Assembly: GCA_035710745.1 (NCBI GenBank)
Contig: DASTCX010000016.1
Coordinates: 62,001-126,000 of the forward strand
Direction: 5' to 3'
DNA length: 64,000 nucleotides
From: Candidatus Eremiobacteraceae bacterium
GTDB lineage: Bacteria > Vulcanimicrobiota > Vulcanimicrobiia > Eremiobacterales > Eremiobacteraceae
The notes under the pieces: generated by a model
Databases searched by the model: none
Seen by the model: only the letters and a program-made list of their open reading frames with translations
Told to the model about the DNA's origin: nothing
Shown: in pieces, positions 53,001 through 61,096 of the stretch
Position numbering within the stretch: the first letter of the stretch is position 1
How the letters are laid out: the number at the start of each line of letters is the position of its first letter
Program-made: the position numbers and the translations under genes

Positions 53001-53527
53001 GAGAGAACTCCAGAGAGCGTCGCGCGGACCCGCGACAGATATTTGCGGCCGGCGACGACCATGACCGCGAGGAAAGCGATTTCGATGGCGACACCGAGCG
53101 CGACGATCGGGACCGCGTGGAAGTCGATGGCGACGCCGTAGAGCGTCGTCGCGGCGACGCCGAGCTTCGCGCCGAACGCGGCCGCCCCAGCTGCGATGGC
53201 CTTCCAGCGGATCGCGCCGAATGCGGTGAGCGCGCCGATCGCGATCCAGAGCGCGACGTCGGCGATGACGAGCCACCAGAGGCGCGTCGGTTGACGTTCC
53301 GGCACCGGCATCGCGGCGATGCCCGCCATGACGGCGATCGTGAAGTCCTGCCGCGGCTCGATGCGCGTCAGGCGGACGAGTGACGCTTCGACGGCGTCCA
53401 ACCGGCTGGCGAATGCGCGGCACGAAGCGCAGCTCGAGAGGTGCGACTCGACGAGGCGGGCGTCGCGCGCCGGCAGTTCGCCGTCGCGGAGCGCTCCTAT
53501 CCTTGCCTTACATGCAGAGCAGTTCAC
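52997..53527 (-). CDS. Zinc-finger anti-sigma factor
   Basis: A 176-residue membrane protein. The N-terminal zinc-binding anti-sigma motif is CSACKARIGALRDGELPARD followed by VESHLSSCASCRAF (H-x3-C-x2-C). Three hydrophobic segments lie at about 83-100, 120-135 and 142-160 (LWWLVIADVALWIAIGALTA, VPIVALGVAIEIAFLAVMVV). It would hold the sigma factor encoded just upstream at the membrane. The genes overlap by 20 nt, and its stop overlaps the next gene by 4 nt. Confidence 0.85.
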   Translation of the reverse strand: MNCSACKARIGALRDGELPARDARLVESHLSSCASCRAFASRLDAVEASLVRLTRIEPRQDFTIAVMAGIAAMPVPERQPTRLWWLVIADVALWIAIGALTAFGAIRWKAIAAGAAAFGAKLGVAATTLYGVAIDFHAVPIVALGVAIEIAFLAVMVVAGRKYLSRVRATLSGVLS

Positions 53528-54167
53528 GGCTGGTGACCTCCGCTTCGAGCGTCGCGTGCGCGGTGTGATCGGCCGAGCCCTCGGCCTCGAGCGCGCGCGC
53601 GAGCGCTGCTTTGCCCCTGTGGATGAGCGTCTTGACGTTGCCGAGCGAGACCTGCATCGTGTCGGCTATCTCCTGATATTCCATATGTTTGAAGTAACGC
53701 AGCGCGAGCGCGGCTCGCATCTTCTCCGGCACGCGCAACAGCGCGTCGCGGACGCTGCGCTCGTCGTCCGCCGCAAGAGCCATCGCCTCGGGTGCCGCCT
53801 CGCGGCGCGTATCCGGCAGGCGCTGGTCGAGCGTCTCGTCTTCGAAGAGATCCTCGGTCTTCGGGCGGCGGCTCTCTTTGCCCAAGTGCGTCCGAGCCAC
53901 GTTGCGGGCGATCTGATAGAGCCAGGTCGAGAACTTCGCGATGTTCGGGTTGAAGGTCCGTAGGTGCGCGTATGCTCGCATGAAGGTTTCCTGTGCCAGG
54001 TCGTTCGCGTCTTCGGCGGACCGGACGCTCGCGAAGATGAAGTTGACTATCCCCCGCTTGTGCCGCTCGACGAGCGGCGCAAAGGCGTTTGCGTCTCCCT
54101 TGAGGACGAGCCCGACGAGGGCTTCGTCCGCCACCTGCGCGCCGATCTGAGGACCTCCCGTCTGCAC
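53508..54167 (-). CDS. ECF-family RNA polymerase sigma factor
   Basis: A 219-residue sigma-70 family protein of the extracytoplasmic-function type. Region 2 has LVERHKRGIVNFIFASVRSA, DLAQETFMRAYAHLRTFNP and FSTWLYQIARNVARTHLGK. Region 4 has LRVPEKMRAALALRYFKHM followed by YQEIADTMQVSLGNVKTLIH. GTG at 54167 with AGG six nt upstream gives a normal N-terminus; the frame stays open further upstream but without similarity. Likely autoregulated together with its anti-sigma factor. Promoter not identified; the 99 bp to the divergent thioesterase gene would hold it. Confidence 0.88.
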   Translation of the reverse strand: MQTGGPQIGAQVADEALVGLVLKGDANAFAPLVERHKRGIVNFIFASVRSAEDANDLAQETFMRAYAHLRTFNPNIAKFSTWLYQIARNVARTHLGKESRRPKTEDLFEDETLDQRLPDTRREAAPEAMALAADDERSVRDALLRVPEKMRAALALRYFKHMEYQEIADTMQVSLGNVKTLIHRGKAALARALEAEGSADHTAHATLEAEVTSRELLCM

Positions 54168-54266
54168 GATATACCTAAATTCTGAAGAAAAGTTGCGCCG
54201 CCCGTCGGCTGGGAATCGGCCGTCCCACGACACGGATTCCGCGTCCTTTGGTCGAAAACCCGGCCC

Positions 54267-54797
54267 ATGCACCACAAGCAAAGCACGGACGAGCTGGCCG
54301 GAAAGCCTACTTCGCAGTCGGCGACCGTCCTCGCGACGCTCGTCGAGCCATCACAAACGAACGCGATGGGCAACATCCATGGCGGCACGATCATGAAGCT
54401 CGCAGATCAAGCGGCCGGAGCGGCAGCGATCCGCCATGCCGGCCGCATCTGTGTGACGGCGAGCATCGATCGCCTCGACTTCTTGAACGCCGTCCACGTC
54501 GGCGATCTCGTGACGCTCAAATCGGCGGTGAACTACGTTCATCGGACCTCGATGGAGGTCGGTGTCCACATCGAGGCCGAGAACATGACGACCGGCGTCG
54601 TCAAGCACGTCGCGAGCGCGTATCTCATCTTCGTGGCGCTCGACGAGAATTGCAAGCCGGTGACCGTCGCCCCGGTCATCCCGCAGACCGAATCTGAGAA
54701 GTTGCGCTACCGGCAAGCCGAGCTGCGCTACAGACAGCGTCAAGAAAACCGCGCGCAGCAGCGCGCACTGCTCGAGGCTCAGCGGACGGCTCGATGA
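54267..54797 (+). CDS. Acyl-CoA thioesterase (hotdog fold, YciA/BACH type)
   Basis: A 176-residue cytosolic hotdog-fold protein that hydrolyses acyl-CoAs. Motifs are LVEPSQTNAMGNIHGGTIMK with the catalytic Asn/His region, LADQAAGAAAIRHAGRICVT, DRLDFLNAVHVGDLVTLKSA and the short-chain-type helix end. The last ~30 residues are Arg/Gln-rich and helical (RYRQAELRYRQRQENRAQQR), a common tail in this group. Its stop overlaps the EamA transporter gene (ATGA). Confidence 0.88.
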   Translation: MHHKQSTDELAGKPTSQSATVLATLVEPSQTNAMGNIHGGTIMKLADQAAGAAAIRHAGRICVTASIDRLDFLNAVHVGDLVTLKSAVNYVHRTSMEVGVHIEAENMTTGVVKHVASAYLIFVALDENCKPVTVAPVIPQTESEKLRYRQAELRYRQRQENRAQQRALLEAQRTAR

Positions 54798-55681
54798 CGG
54801 CGGGCGCGCGCTACGGCCTGCTGTTCGTTGGAATAGCAGGCTTGTCGCTCGCCGGCGTCTTCTACCGCGCCGCATCCGCGCCGCCTATCGCGATGGTCGC
54901 GTGGCGCATGCTCATCGGCGCCGCCGTGCTCCTGCCGGTCACGGCAGTCACATCGGCGATGCATCGCCGCTATCGTATCGCATCGAACGATCTCATCTGG
55001 AGCATCGTCTCGGGGACGTGCTTTTGCATCGATCTCGTGTTGTGGGCGATCAGTCTTCGTTATACGTCGATCGCGAGCGCTGCGCTCTTCGTGAGCACGC
55101 AGCCGATCTTCGTCGCCGCGTTCTCCACGACGGCACTCGGCGAGCGCCCATCGCGCGCGACGATCGTGGGTATCTCGCTCGGGATCGTGGGCATGGTGGT
55201 CGTCGGAGCAGTCGACCTCCGGCTCGCAGGTCATGCGCTCGTCGGCGACCTGCTCGCGGTGAGCGCAGCGTTCGCGGAGACCGCCTATTTATTGATCGGA
55301 CGTCGCGTCCGCCGTCACGTCGACGCGCCTCGCTACGCGCTCGTCGTCTACACGACATGCGCGGCGTGCTGCTGGATCGCATTGGCCGCGTTGCGCGTGC
55401 CGGCATCGATGAGCGGCCACGACATGATGATGGCGCTCGGCGTCGCGCTGTCGGCGACCGTCATCGGGCACACGCTCGTCTCGTTCTCGCTCGGGCACAT
55501 GCCCGCGCCGGTCGTCGCGGTCTCGTTTCTCGCGCAGCCGCTGCTCGCAGCGTTTTTCGCTTATGCCATCTTGCATCAGTCGATCCCATGGACGACCGCG
55601 GCCGGCGGCCTGATAGCGCTCGCGGGGATAGGCATCGTGGCGTACGCGAACGAACGGCAACCGCTCGCCGCGGGCATGTGA
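54794..55681 (+). CDS. EamA/DMT-family transporter
   Basis: A 295-residue inner-membrane protein with ten predicted spans in two EamA repeats. Examples are [19 protein letters not shown], the loop [20 protein letters not shown] after span 4, [20 protein letters not shown], and in the second half [18 protein letters not shown] then [16 protein letters not shown]. Such proteins export small metabolites such as amino acids. Nothing identifies the substrate. It follows the thioesterase gene with an ATGA overlap. Confidence 0.85.
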   Translation: MTAGARYGLLFVGIAGLSLAGVFYRAASAPPIAMVAWRMLIGAAVLLPVTAVTSAMHRRYRIASNDLIWSIVSGTCFCIDLVLWAISLRYTSIASAALFVSTQPIFVAAFSTTALGERPSRATIVGISLGIVGMVVVGAVDLRLAGHALVGDLLAVSAAFAETAYLLIGRRVRRHVDAPRYALVVYTTCAACCWIALAALRVPASMSGHDMMMALGVALSATVIGHTLVSFSLGHMPAPVVAVSFLAQPLLAAFFAYAILHQSIPWTTAAGGLIALAGIGIVAYANERQPLAAGM

Positions 55682-55697
55682 ACGCGGGGGGAAGTCA

Positions 55698-57713
55698 TTG
55701 CAAAAACGCGCGCTCATAACCGGCATCACCGGTCAAGACGGATCGTATCTCGCCGAGCTCTTGCTCGAAAAGGGCTACGACGTCTTCGGCATCACGCGGC
55801 GCTCGAGCACGAACTCGTTCGACCGCATCGAGCATATCATCGATCGCATCACGCTGCTGTCGGGCGATCTGCTCGACGAGCATTCGCTCGTCGCCGCCGT
55901 GCGGGAATCGCAGCCAGACGAGATCTACAATCTCGCCGCGCAGAGCTTCGTTCCGACGTCGTGGTCGCAGGCCGTTCTCACCGCGGAATTCACGGCCGTC
56001 GGCGTGACGCGCATGCTGGAAGCGATGCGCGCGGTCAAACCCGATGCGCGCTTCTATCAGGCATCGAGCAGCGAGATGTTCGGCAAGGTCGTCGAGACGC
56101 CGCAGACGGAGAAGACGCCGTTCTATCCTCGCAGTCCGTACGGCGTCGCAAAAGTGTACGGCCATTGGATCACGGTGAACTATCGCGAGTCGTACGGATT
56201 GTTCGCGTGCTCAGGAATACTTTTTAACCACGAAAGCTTATCGAGCAACAGCCCGGTTATCATCCGCGAGCGCGGTCTCGTAGACATCCTACCGATCAGC
56301 GAAGTGGTGTCGGTGCTGCCAAAGGGACCGGCCTATCAGCGCTTTGATACAAGCGGGCTAGAGGTGTGGGATGGCGACAGCTTCGTTCGAGTTCTGGGTG
56401 GAACGGCTTATCATCATGCGCCGCTTAAGCGCAACAAGGACGTTCGCCGGATCGAGGCACGATGCGGGAGCGTGACGACCACCGGCGATCACGTCGTTTT
56501 TCTGGACGATGAAGAACGAGCCAATCGCGACGTTCGTCAAGGTGATAGAATGCTGCGAGCTTCGTTGCCGCCGGCGCCCGGCGTTACGACAGTGAGCAGC
56601 GAACTTGCTTGGCTCCTAGGGGCTTTCGTCGGCGACGGAAGCGCCTATCTTCAAAGGGGTAACGCTAGGGCCAAATTCGTCAACAATGACTTGTCCCTAC
56701 GGCGCCGCTTTGCAGAAGCGTGGCAGCGAGTGACCTGCGGATGGTCTTCCGAGGCACGGGGAGTGTCGGGCTTCAGGGCAGGCGCCGTCGTGGGTGCGCT
56801 TGCGCTAAACGGAGCGTCGACGTTCGTCCAGTGGTTGCGCGACGAGTGCTACACCGACGACGGATACAAGCGGATACCGCGCATCGTCCTCAACGCCGAT
56901 GAGCAGACGATGGTCGCGTTTCTCGAGGGGTACAACGCGACGGACGGGCTCAAAGCCGGCAGCCCCCGTTACCAATTCAAGAACTTCAAGACGAACTCGC
57001 CGACGCTTGCGATGGGCCTTTGGTGGCTCGCTCGAGTCGCTCTCGATCAGCAGCCGGTGCTCAACGTCGATGTCGGACCACGCGAGCGTCCAGGACCGTT
57101 CTACTCCATGAACTTGCGGACGCCGGTAATCTCGAATCAGGGAGCGCACCTCCGGAGGGATCTTGCGGAAGTCAAGCGAGTTGTGTCGATACCCAACTAC
57201 GACGGTTGGCTCTACGATCTCACGACCGAGTCGGGCAAATTCCACGCCGGCGTCGGCGAGTGCGTCATACATAACTCGCCGCGTCGCGGTCTGGAGTTCG
57301 TCACGCGCAAGGTAACCGATGGGGTTGCTCGCATCAAGCTCGGGCTCGCTAAAGAACTACGTATGGGTAACCTCGACGCGCAACGCGATTGGGGTTACGC
57401 GCCCGACTACGTACGTGCGATGTGGATGATGCTGCAGCAGCCCGATGCGGACGACTACGTCATCTCGACGGGGCGCACGCACAGCGTGCAGCAGCTCGTC
57501 GAGACGGCGTTCTCGCATGTCGGGCTAGACTGGAAGAAACACGTCGTCATCGATCCGAAATTCATCCGCCCTGCCGAAGTGGACATGCTGATCGGCGACG
57601 CCACGAAAGCGCGCACGAAGCTCGGGTGGCAGCCCGAGGTGTCCTTCGAACAGCTCGTCGCCATCATGGTCGACGCCGACCTAGCGCGCCTCAAGCAGCA
57701 GCATCGAGCCTGA
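55698..57713 (+). CDS. gmd: GDP-mannose 4,6-dehydratase interrupted by an intein
   Basis: Converts GDP-D-mannose to GDP-4-keto-6-deoxy-D-mannose. The reading frame is 671 residues; removing the intein (residues 180-526) leaves 324, close to normal Gmd length. The N-extein has [20 protein letters not shown] (NADP motif), [22 protein letters not shown] and the catalytic [12 protein letters not shown]. The C-extein starts at Ser527 and continues with the expected [25 protein letters not shown] and [16 protein letters not shown] at 55698 follows a GGGGGGAAG site. It overlaps rmd by 1 nt. The enzyme is presumably inactive until splicing, because the insertion splits the NHES-PRRG motif near the cofactor. 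Confidence 0.92.
   Translation: MQKRALITGITGQDGSYLAELLLEKGYDVFGITRRSSTNSFDRIEHIIDRITLLSGDLLDEHSLVAAVRESQPDEIYNLAAQSFVPTSWSQAVLTAEFTAVGVTRMLEAMRAVKPDARFYQASSSEMFGKVVETPQTEKTPFYPRSPYGVAKVYGHWITVNYRESYGLFACSGILFNHESLSSNSPVIIRERGLVDILPISEVVSVLPKGPAYQRFDTSGLEVWDGDSFVRVLGGTAYHHAPLKRNKDVRRIEARCGSVTTTGDHVVFLDDEERANRDVRQGDRMLRASLPPAPGVTTVSSELAWLLGAFVGDGSAYLQRGNARAKFVNNDLSLRRRFAEAWQRVTCGWSSEARGVSGFRAGAVVGALALNGASTFVQWLRDECYTDDGYKRIPRIVLNADEQTMVAFLEGYNATDGLKAGSPRYQFKNFKTNSPTLAMGLWWLARVALDQQPVLNVDVGPRERPGPFYSMNLRTPVISNQGAHLRRDLAEVKRVVSIPNYDGWLYDLTTESGKFHAGVGECVIHNSPRRGLEFVTRKVTDGVARIKLGLAKELRMGNLDAQRDWGYAPDYVRAMWMMLQQPDADDYVISTGRTHSVQQLVETAFSHVGLDWKKHVVIDPKFIRPAEVDMLIGDATKARTKLGWQPEVSFEQLVAIMVDADLARLKQQHRA
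56235..57275 (+). mobile_element. Intein with LAGLIDADG homing endonuclease domain
   Basis: 347 residues inserted between Glu179 and Ser527 of Gmd. It starts with Ser ([14 protein letters not shown], block A). Block B contains the T-x-x-H element in [14 protein letters not shown]. Two DOD motifs are [16 protein letters not shown] (about 303-318) and [14 protein letters not shown] (about 405-418). Block F is [20 protein letters not shown] and block G ends GECVIHN, with Ser as the +1 extein residue. All residues needed for class 1 splicing are visible, in the Ser1 ... His-Asn / Ser+1 form. The DNA has visibly more A/T than its flanks, which suggests separate ancestry. Endonuclease activity is unproven. 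Confidence 0.93.
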
Positions 57714-58681
57714 TGAAGGCGTTCGTCACCGGCCTCGACGGCTTCGCCGGCCAGTGGCTGGCGCGCGAACTCATAGCGGCCGGAGCCGACGTCGCAGGAG
57801 GCTCGCGCGTCGCTCTTCCTTCCTATAGTATTCTGTCGCAGACGGAGGCCGGTGCACTCGGCTGGTTTGGGTTCGAACTGACCGACCGCGAATCCGTTGA
57901 GAGAGCTCTGGCCGGCGCACGACCCGACACGGTCTTCCATCTCGCCGCGCAGGCGTCGGTGAGCGAGTCGATCGCCGACCCCGTCGCGACGTACGAGACG
58001 AACGTCGTCGGCACCGCGATGCTGCTCGAATCGATCGCGACGGTGACTCCCGACGCGACGGTCGTGTGCGTCGGCTCGGCGGACGCCTACGGACCCGTCA
58101 AGCCTGAAGAACTGCCGCTACGCGAAACGGCGGAGCTGCGGCCGACGAATCCGTACGCCGCGAGCAAAACGGCGGCAGAATCGATCGCGATGCAGTACGC
58201 CCGCTCCGCGCGGCTCAGAGTCATCGCGACGCGCTCGTTCAACCACACGGGTCCGGGTCAACGCCCCGCGTTCGCGGTCCCGGCGTTCGCGAAGCAGATC
58301 GCGGACATCGCCATAGGGTCCGCTCCTCCCGTTCTCCGCGTCGGCAATCTCGATGCGCGTCGCGACTTGTCGGACGTGCGCGATGTCGTGCGCGCGTATC
58401 GCCTCCTCGCGGAACGCGGCGAGTCCGGCGTCGCTTACAACGTCTGCAGCGGGTCATCGGTCTCGATGCGCTCCATCGTCGACCGGTTGGTGAGCATCGC
58501 CGGTATCAATGTCACGATAGAGATCGACCCGCAGCGCCTGCGCCCGTCGGACACGCCCGAGCTCGTCGGCGACAACAGCCGCCTGTGCGAAATGACCGGC
58601 TGGACGCGGCAGATCCCGCTCGAGCAGACGTTGCGCGATGTCTACTCATGGTATGCGGCAAAGGGCACGAACGCTCGTTAG
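57713..58681 (+). CDS. rmd: GDP-6-deoxy-D-lyxo-4-hexulose reductase
   Basis: Reduces the Gmd product to GDP-D-rhamnose. The 322-residue extended SDR has AFVTGLDGFAGQWLARELIA, VFHLAAQASVSESIADPVAT, VCVGSADAYGPVKPEELPLR, the catalytic NPYAASKTAAESIAMQYAR (Y-x3-K), RSFNHTGPGQRPAFAVPAFA and VGNLDARRDLSDVRDVVRAY. These segments are those of Rmd rather than GDP-fucose synthase. Its ATG overlaps the gmd stop by one base, so both enzymes of the pathway are made together once Gmd splices. Confidence 0.88.
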   Translation: MKAFVTGLDGFAGQWLARELIAAGADVAGGSRVALPSYSILSQTEAGALGWFGFELTDRESVERALAGARPDTVFHLAAQASVSESIADPVATYETNVVGTAMLLESIATVTPDATVVCVGSADAYGPVKPEELPLRETAELRPTNPYAASKTAAESIAMQYARSARLRVIATRSFNHTGPGQRPAFAVPAFAKQIADIAIGSAPPVLRVGNLDARRDLSDVRDVVRAYRLLAERGESGVAYNVCSGSSVSMRSIVDRLVSIAGINVTIEIDPQRLRPSDTPELVGDNSRLCEMTGWTRQIPLEQTLRDVYSWYAAKGTNAR

Positions 58682-58695
58682 TCAATTCCCGTCGC

Positions 58696-59319
58696 ATGCA
58701 GGTCAGATCGGGCGGCTGGCGGACGATCGTCTTCAAGAACCGCGGGGCGCTCCTCGTGCCGGTCGCGCTCGTCTTGCTCATTTTCGGAAGACCGTCGATG
58801 CTGAGCGCGCAGATCGGCATCGCCGTCGCCGTGCTCGGCGAAGTGCTGCGTATCTGGGCTGTCGGCTATTCGGGCGAGACGACGCGGGCCGACATCGTCA
58901 CTGCGCCCGCGCTCGTGACGGCCGGGCCGTACGCCCTGACCCGAAATCCGCTTTACGTGGCGAACGCGATCATCGCGCTCGGGTTCTGGTATGCGTTCGC
59001 GGGCGGCATCTCGATCGCCGAAGCGTCGATGACGTTCGTCGTCGTCGTCGCACTCGTCGTCGGCGTGTACGCGATCATCATCCCGCTCGAAGAAGCATAC
59101 CTCGCCGGCCACTTCGGCGACGCGTATCGCCGCTATGTCGAGACGGTGCCCCGCATCGTACCCACCGGCAGCTCGCTCGCACCGGCTGACCGTTCGGGCA
59201 CATGGAAGCCCAACGTGATCATGAGAGCGGAGATCATCACGCTCATCTTTTTCATCCTGATGCTGACGATCGTTTACCTCAAGCTCGGCCAGTGGGCTGA
59301 TTGGGGGATCTACTTCTAG
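58696..59319 (+). CDS. Isoprenylcysteine/phospholipid methyltransferase-family membrane protein
   Basis: A 207-residue membrane protein with about five spans. It carries the ICMT/PEMT signature ALTRNPLYVANAIIALGFWY and, after two spans, EEAYLAGHFGDAYRRYVETVPRI (two parts: EEAYLAGHFG and YRRYVETVPR). These bind AdoMet in the family. Bacterial members methylate diverse hydrophobic substrates and mostly lack known roles. ATG at 58696 is the first start after the rmd stop that gives a normal N-terminus; the ribosome-binding site is weak. Confidence 0.78.
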   Translation: MQVRSGGWRTIVFKNRGALLVPVALVLLIFGRPSMLSAQIGIAVAVLGEVLRIWAVGYSGETTRADIVTAPALVTAGPYALTRNPLYVANAIIALGFWYAFAGGISIAEASMTFVVVVALVVGVYAIIIPLEEAYLAGHFGDAYRRYVETVPRIVPTGSSLAPADRSGTWKPNVIMRAEIITLIFFILMLTIVYLKLGQWADWGIYF

Positions 59320-59374
59320 GACGGCTCCAGCGAAAGAGCTCCCGAGCCGGCGCGAGCTCTAAGGCGAAATCGCG

Positions 59375-59399
59375 GCGGTCGACCGTAAAGGTCGACCGC
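59375..59399 (+). repeat. Palindromic element (CC/GG subtype)
   Basis: Arms GCGGTCGACC (59375-59384) and GGTCGACCGC (59390-59399), loop GTAAA, perfect 10-bp stem with the usual CGCGG left and CTCC right flanks. Its core is identical to the third copy of the 51859-51986 cluster. Confidence 0.93.
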
Positions 59400-59439
59400 T
59401 CCCCGGGACATTGGGAGGCCAGCGCAAGAATTCCGAATC

Positions 59440-59674
59440 GTGGGACCATCTCATCAGCCATTGCGAACGCCCGTTGGCTTGCTGGCGGAAGGACCGCGAT
59501 GCTACCCTTGGAATGCACCCATCCCGCCGGTACGCTTCGGGCCGATTCTGCGGAGATCAGGCGAGCGCCGCCGCCTGAATATCGGCCCAAGCAAGGCAAA
59601 AAGTGTGGCGATTTTCGAGAACGCCGGCGGGGAAATGCAACCACGGCCGCTGCCAACAGCGGCCGCTTTTTTTG
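59440..59674 (+). ncRNA. Candidate structured RNA or attenuated leader ending at a terminator
   Basis: Upstream of the terminator at 59645 lies about 200 nt of non-coding sequence. It contains an outer helix GGGCCGAT (59539-59546) with ATCGGCCC (59581-59588). Inside this lies a 7-bp hairpin TCAGGCG (59557-59563) with CGCCTGA (59572-59578). Nested perfect helices followed by an intrinsic terminator are what a small RNA or a riboswitch/attenuator would show. I do not recognise 6S, SRP, RNase P, tmRNA or a named riboswitch. The 5' end is a guess. Confidence 0.4.
59645..59674 (+). terminator. Rho-independent terminator
   Basis: A perfect 9-bp stem CGGCCGCTG (59645-59653) and CAGCGGCCG (59658-59666) with a CCAA loop is followed by C and seven T (59668-59674). 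This is the clearest intrinsic terminator in the window. It ends transcription upstream of the thiolase gene, or controls read-through into it. Confidence 0.88.
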
Positions 59675-59767
59675 TTCCCACCAAAGGCGCGTCCGGCGAA
59701 GTGCCGTAACGTGCGAAGGTCGAAACATCGCGTTATCACACCGGTCCACAACAGGAGCCTTTCATCC

Positions 59768-61081
59768 GTGCCCGACACCGTTGTCGTCGCCGCCGTCCGC
59801 ACGCCGGTCGGCAAGCTCGGCGGCTCGCTCTCATCGCTCGCGGCGACGTCCCTCGGCGGCGAAGCGATCCGGGTCGCCGTCGCGCGCTGCGGCATCGACC
59901 CTTCGCAGATCGACCACTCGATCGTCGGCCAAGTCATCCAAGCCGGCGCCGGGCAAGCGCCGCACCGTCAGGTGACCTTCATCGCCGGCCTGCCGAAGAC
60001 GGTCACATCTGAGACGGTGAACAAAGTATGCGCGTCGGGAACGCTCGCCATCGCGTCGGCGCATCGGTTGATCCAAGCGGGCGCACATCGCTCGATCGTC
60101 GCGTCGGGTATGGAAAGCATGTCGCGCGCGCCCTATCTCGTTCCGGAAGCGCGCTTCGGATATCGCATGGGCGACGCGAAGCTCATCGATTCCATGATGA
60201 ACGATGGCCTTTGGGATGCGTTCCTCCACCAGACGATGGCGCAAGAGAGCGATCGGGTCGCAAGCCACCTCGGACTCGGTCGCGAGCGACAGGATGAATT
60301 CGCTCTGCGCAGCCACCATCACGCGGTCGATGCGTTCGAAAATGGACGCCTCGCCGACGAGATGATCCCGCTCAAGGTGGCGTCGAAGGCGCGCGGACGC
60401 CTCATCATCGACAAGATCCCCGCGTCGCGCGAGCTCGTCGGCGTCGGCGCGATGCGCATCGATGAAACACCCGACGAGTTCGTCGCCAAGCCTGAGAAGT
60501 TCTCGCCGTATCTCGCGGACCCAAGCGCGCCGTTCGCGCTCGTCGATCGCGACGAGGCGCCGCGAAAGGACACCAGCCTCGACGCGCTCGCGAAGCTGAA
60601 GCCGCTCAATCCTGGCGGGTCGATCACGGCAGGCAATGCTCCGGGAGTCAATGACGGCGCAGCTGCCCTCGTTCTCGTGTCGTCCGACTTCGCGCGGCAG
60701 AACGGTCTTACGCCGCTCGCCAAAGTGCTCGGCCACGCGACCGCCGCCTGGGATCCGCCCTACCTTCCTGTGACGCCCGCGATGGCCGCGGCCAAGCTCC
60801 TCGATGAACACAGGCTGCGTGTCGAAGACATCGCGCTCTGGGAGATCAACGAGGCGTTCGCCGCCGTCGCGCTCTCGTCGATCGACCGGCTCGGCCTCGA
60901 TCAAGAACGGGTCAACGTCGATGGCGGCGCGATCGCGATCGGGCACCCGCTCGGCGCGAGCGGCGCGAGAATCGTCGTCCATCTCATCCATGCCCTGCGC
61001 AAGCGCGGCGGCGGACTCGGCGTCGCGGCCATCTGCAGCGGCGGCGGTCAGGGAGATGCCCTGCTCGTCGAGGTCGGTTGA
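59768..61081 (+). CDS. Acetyl-CoA acetyltransferase-type thiolase
   Basis: A 437-residue thiolase (acetoacetyl-CoA or 3-ketoacyl-CoA). The acyl-accepting Cys is in VNKVCASGTLAIASAHRLI, with GGMESMS-like SGMESMSRAPYLV, the NEAFAAVALSSIDRLGL segment, and the C-terminal catalytic pair in GGAIAIGHPLGASGAR (His) and AICSGGGQGDAL (Cys). It is longer than the usual ~392 residues owing to an insert around 200-280 in the loop domain. GTG at 59768 with AGGAG at 59753-59757. It is followed after 15 bp by acyl-CoA dehydrogenase, forming a beta-oxidation or butanoate unit. Confidence 0.9.
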   Translation: MPDTVVVAAVRTPVGKLGGSLSSLAATSLGGEAIRVAVARCGIDPSQIDHSIVGQVIQAGAGQAPHRQVTFIAGLPKTVTSETVNKVCASGTLAIASAHRLIQAGAHRSIVASGMESMSRAPYLVPEARFGYRMGDAKLIDSMMNDGLWDAFLHQTMAQESDRVASHLGLGRERQDEFALRSHHHAVDAFENGRLADEMIPLKVASKARGRLIIDKIPASRELVGVGAMRIDETPDEFVAKPEKFSPYLADPSAPFALVDRDEAPRKDTSLDALAKLKPLNPGGSITAGNAPGVNDGAAALVLVSSDFARQNGLTPLAKVLGHATAAWDPPYLPVTPAMAAAKLLDEHRLRVEDIALWEINEAFAAVALSSIDRLGLDQERVNVDGGAIAIGHPLGASGARIVVHLIHALRKRGGGLGVAAICSGGGQGDALLVEVG

Positions 61082-61096
61082 GACTAAGGACGGGCG

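Larger units (their letters stand above)
59320..59767 (+). other. 448-bp gene-free region: repeat, structured RNA candidate, terminator
   Basis: No convincing gene is present. The region holds a palindromic element (59375-59399), a stretch with strong nested pairing (59539-59588), an intrinsic terminator (59645-59674), and about 90 bp of leader ending in AGGAG (59753-59757) ten nt before the thiolase GTG. A short open frame at 59440-59709 runs through the terminator and is not considered coding. Confidence 0.8.

Noticed and set aside
55698-57713. Gmd reading as a fusion protein or an assembly chimera
   Set aside because: The extra segment has ordered intein splicing blocks and its precise removal restores a normal Gmd, so an intein explains it fully.
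59480-59500. GGCGGAAGGACCGC as a possible SRP RNA apical motif
   Set aside because: The GGAAGGA is present but the opposing AGCAGCC strand and the surrounding helix of the SRP RNA are missing.
59440-59709. Small plus-strand open frame of 89 residues
   Set aside because: It reads through an intrinsic terminator hairpin and has no ribosome-binding site or recognisable protein features.
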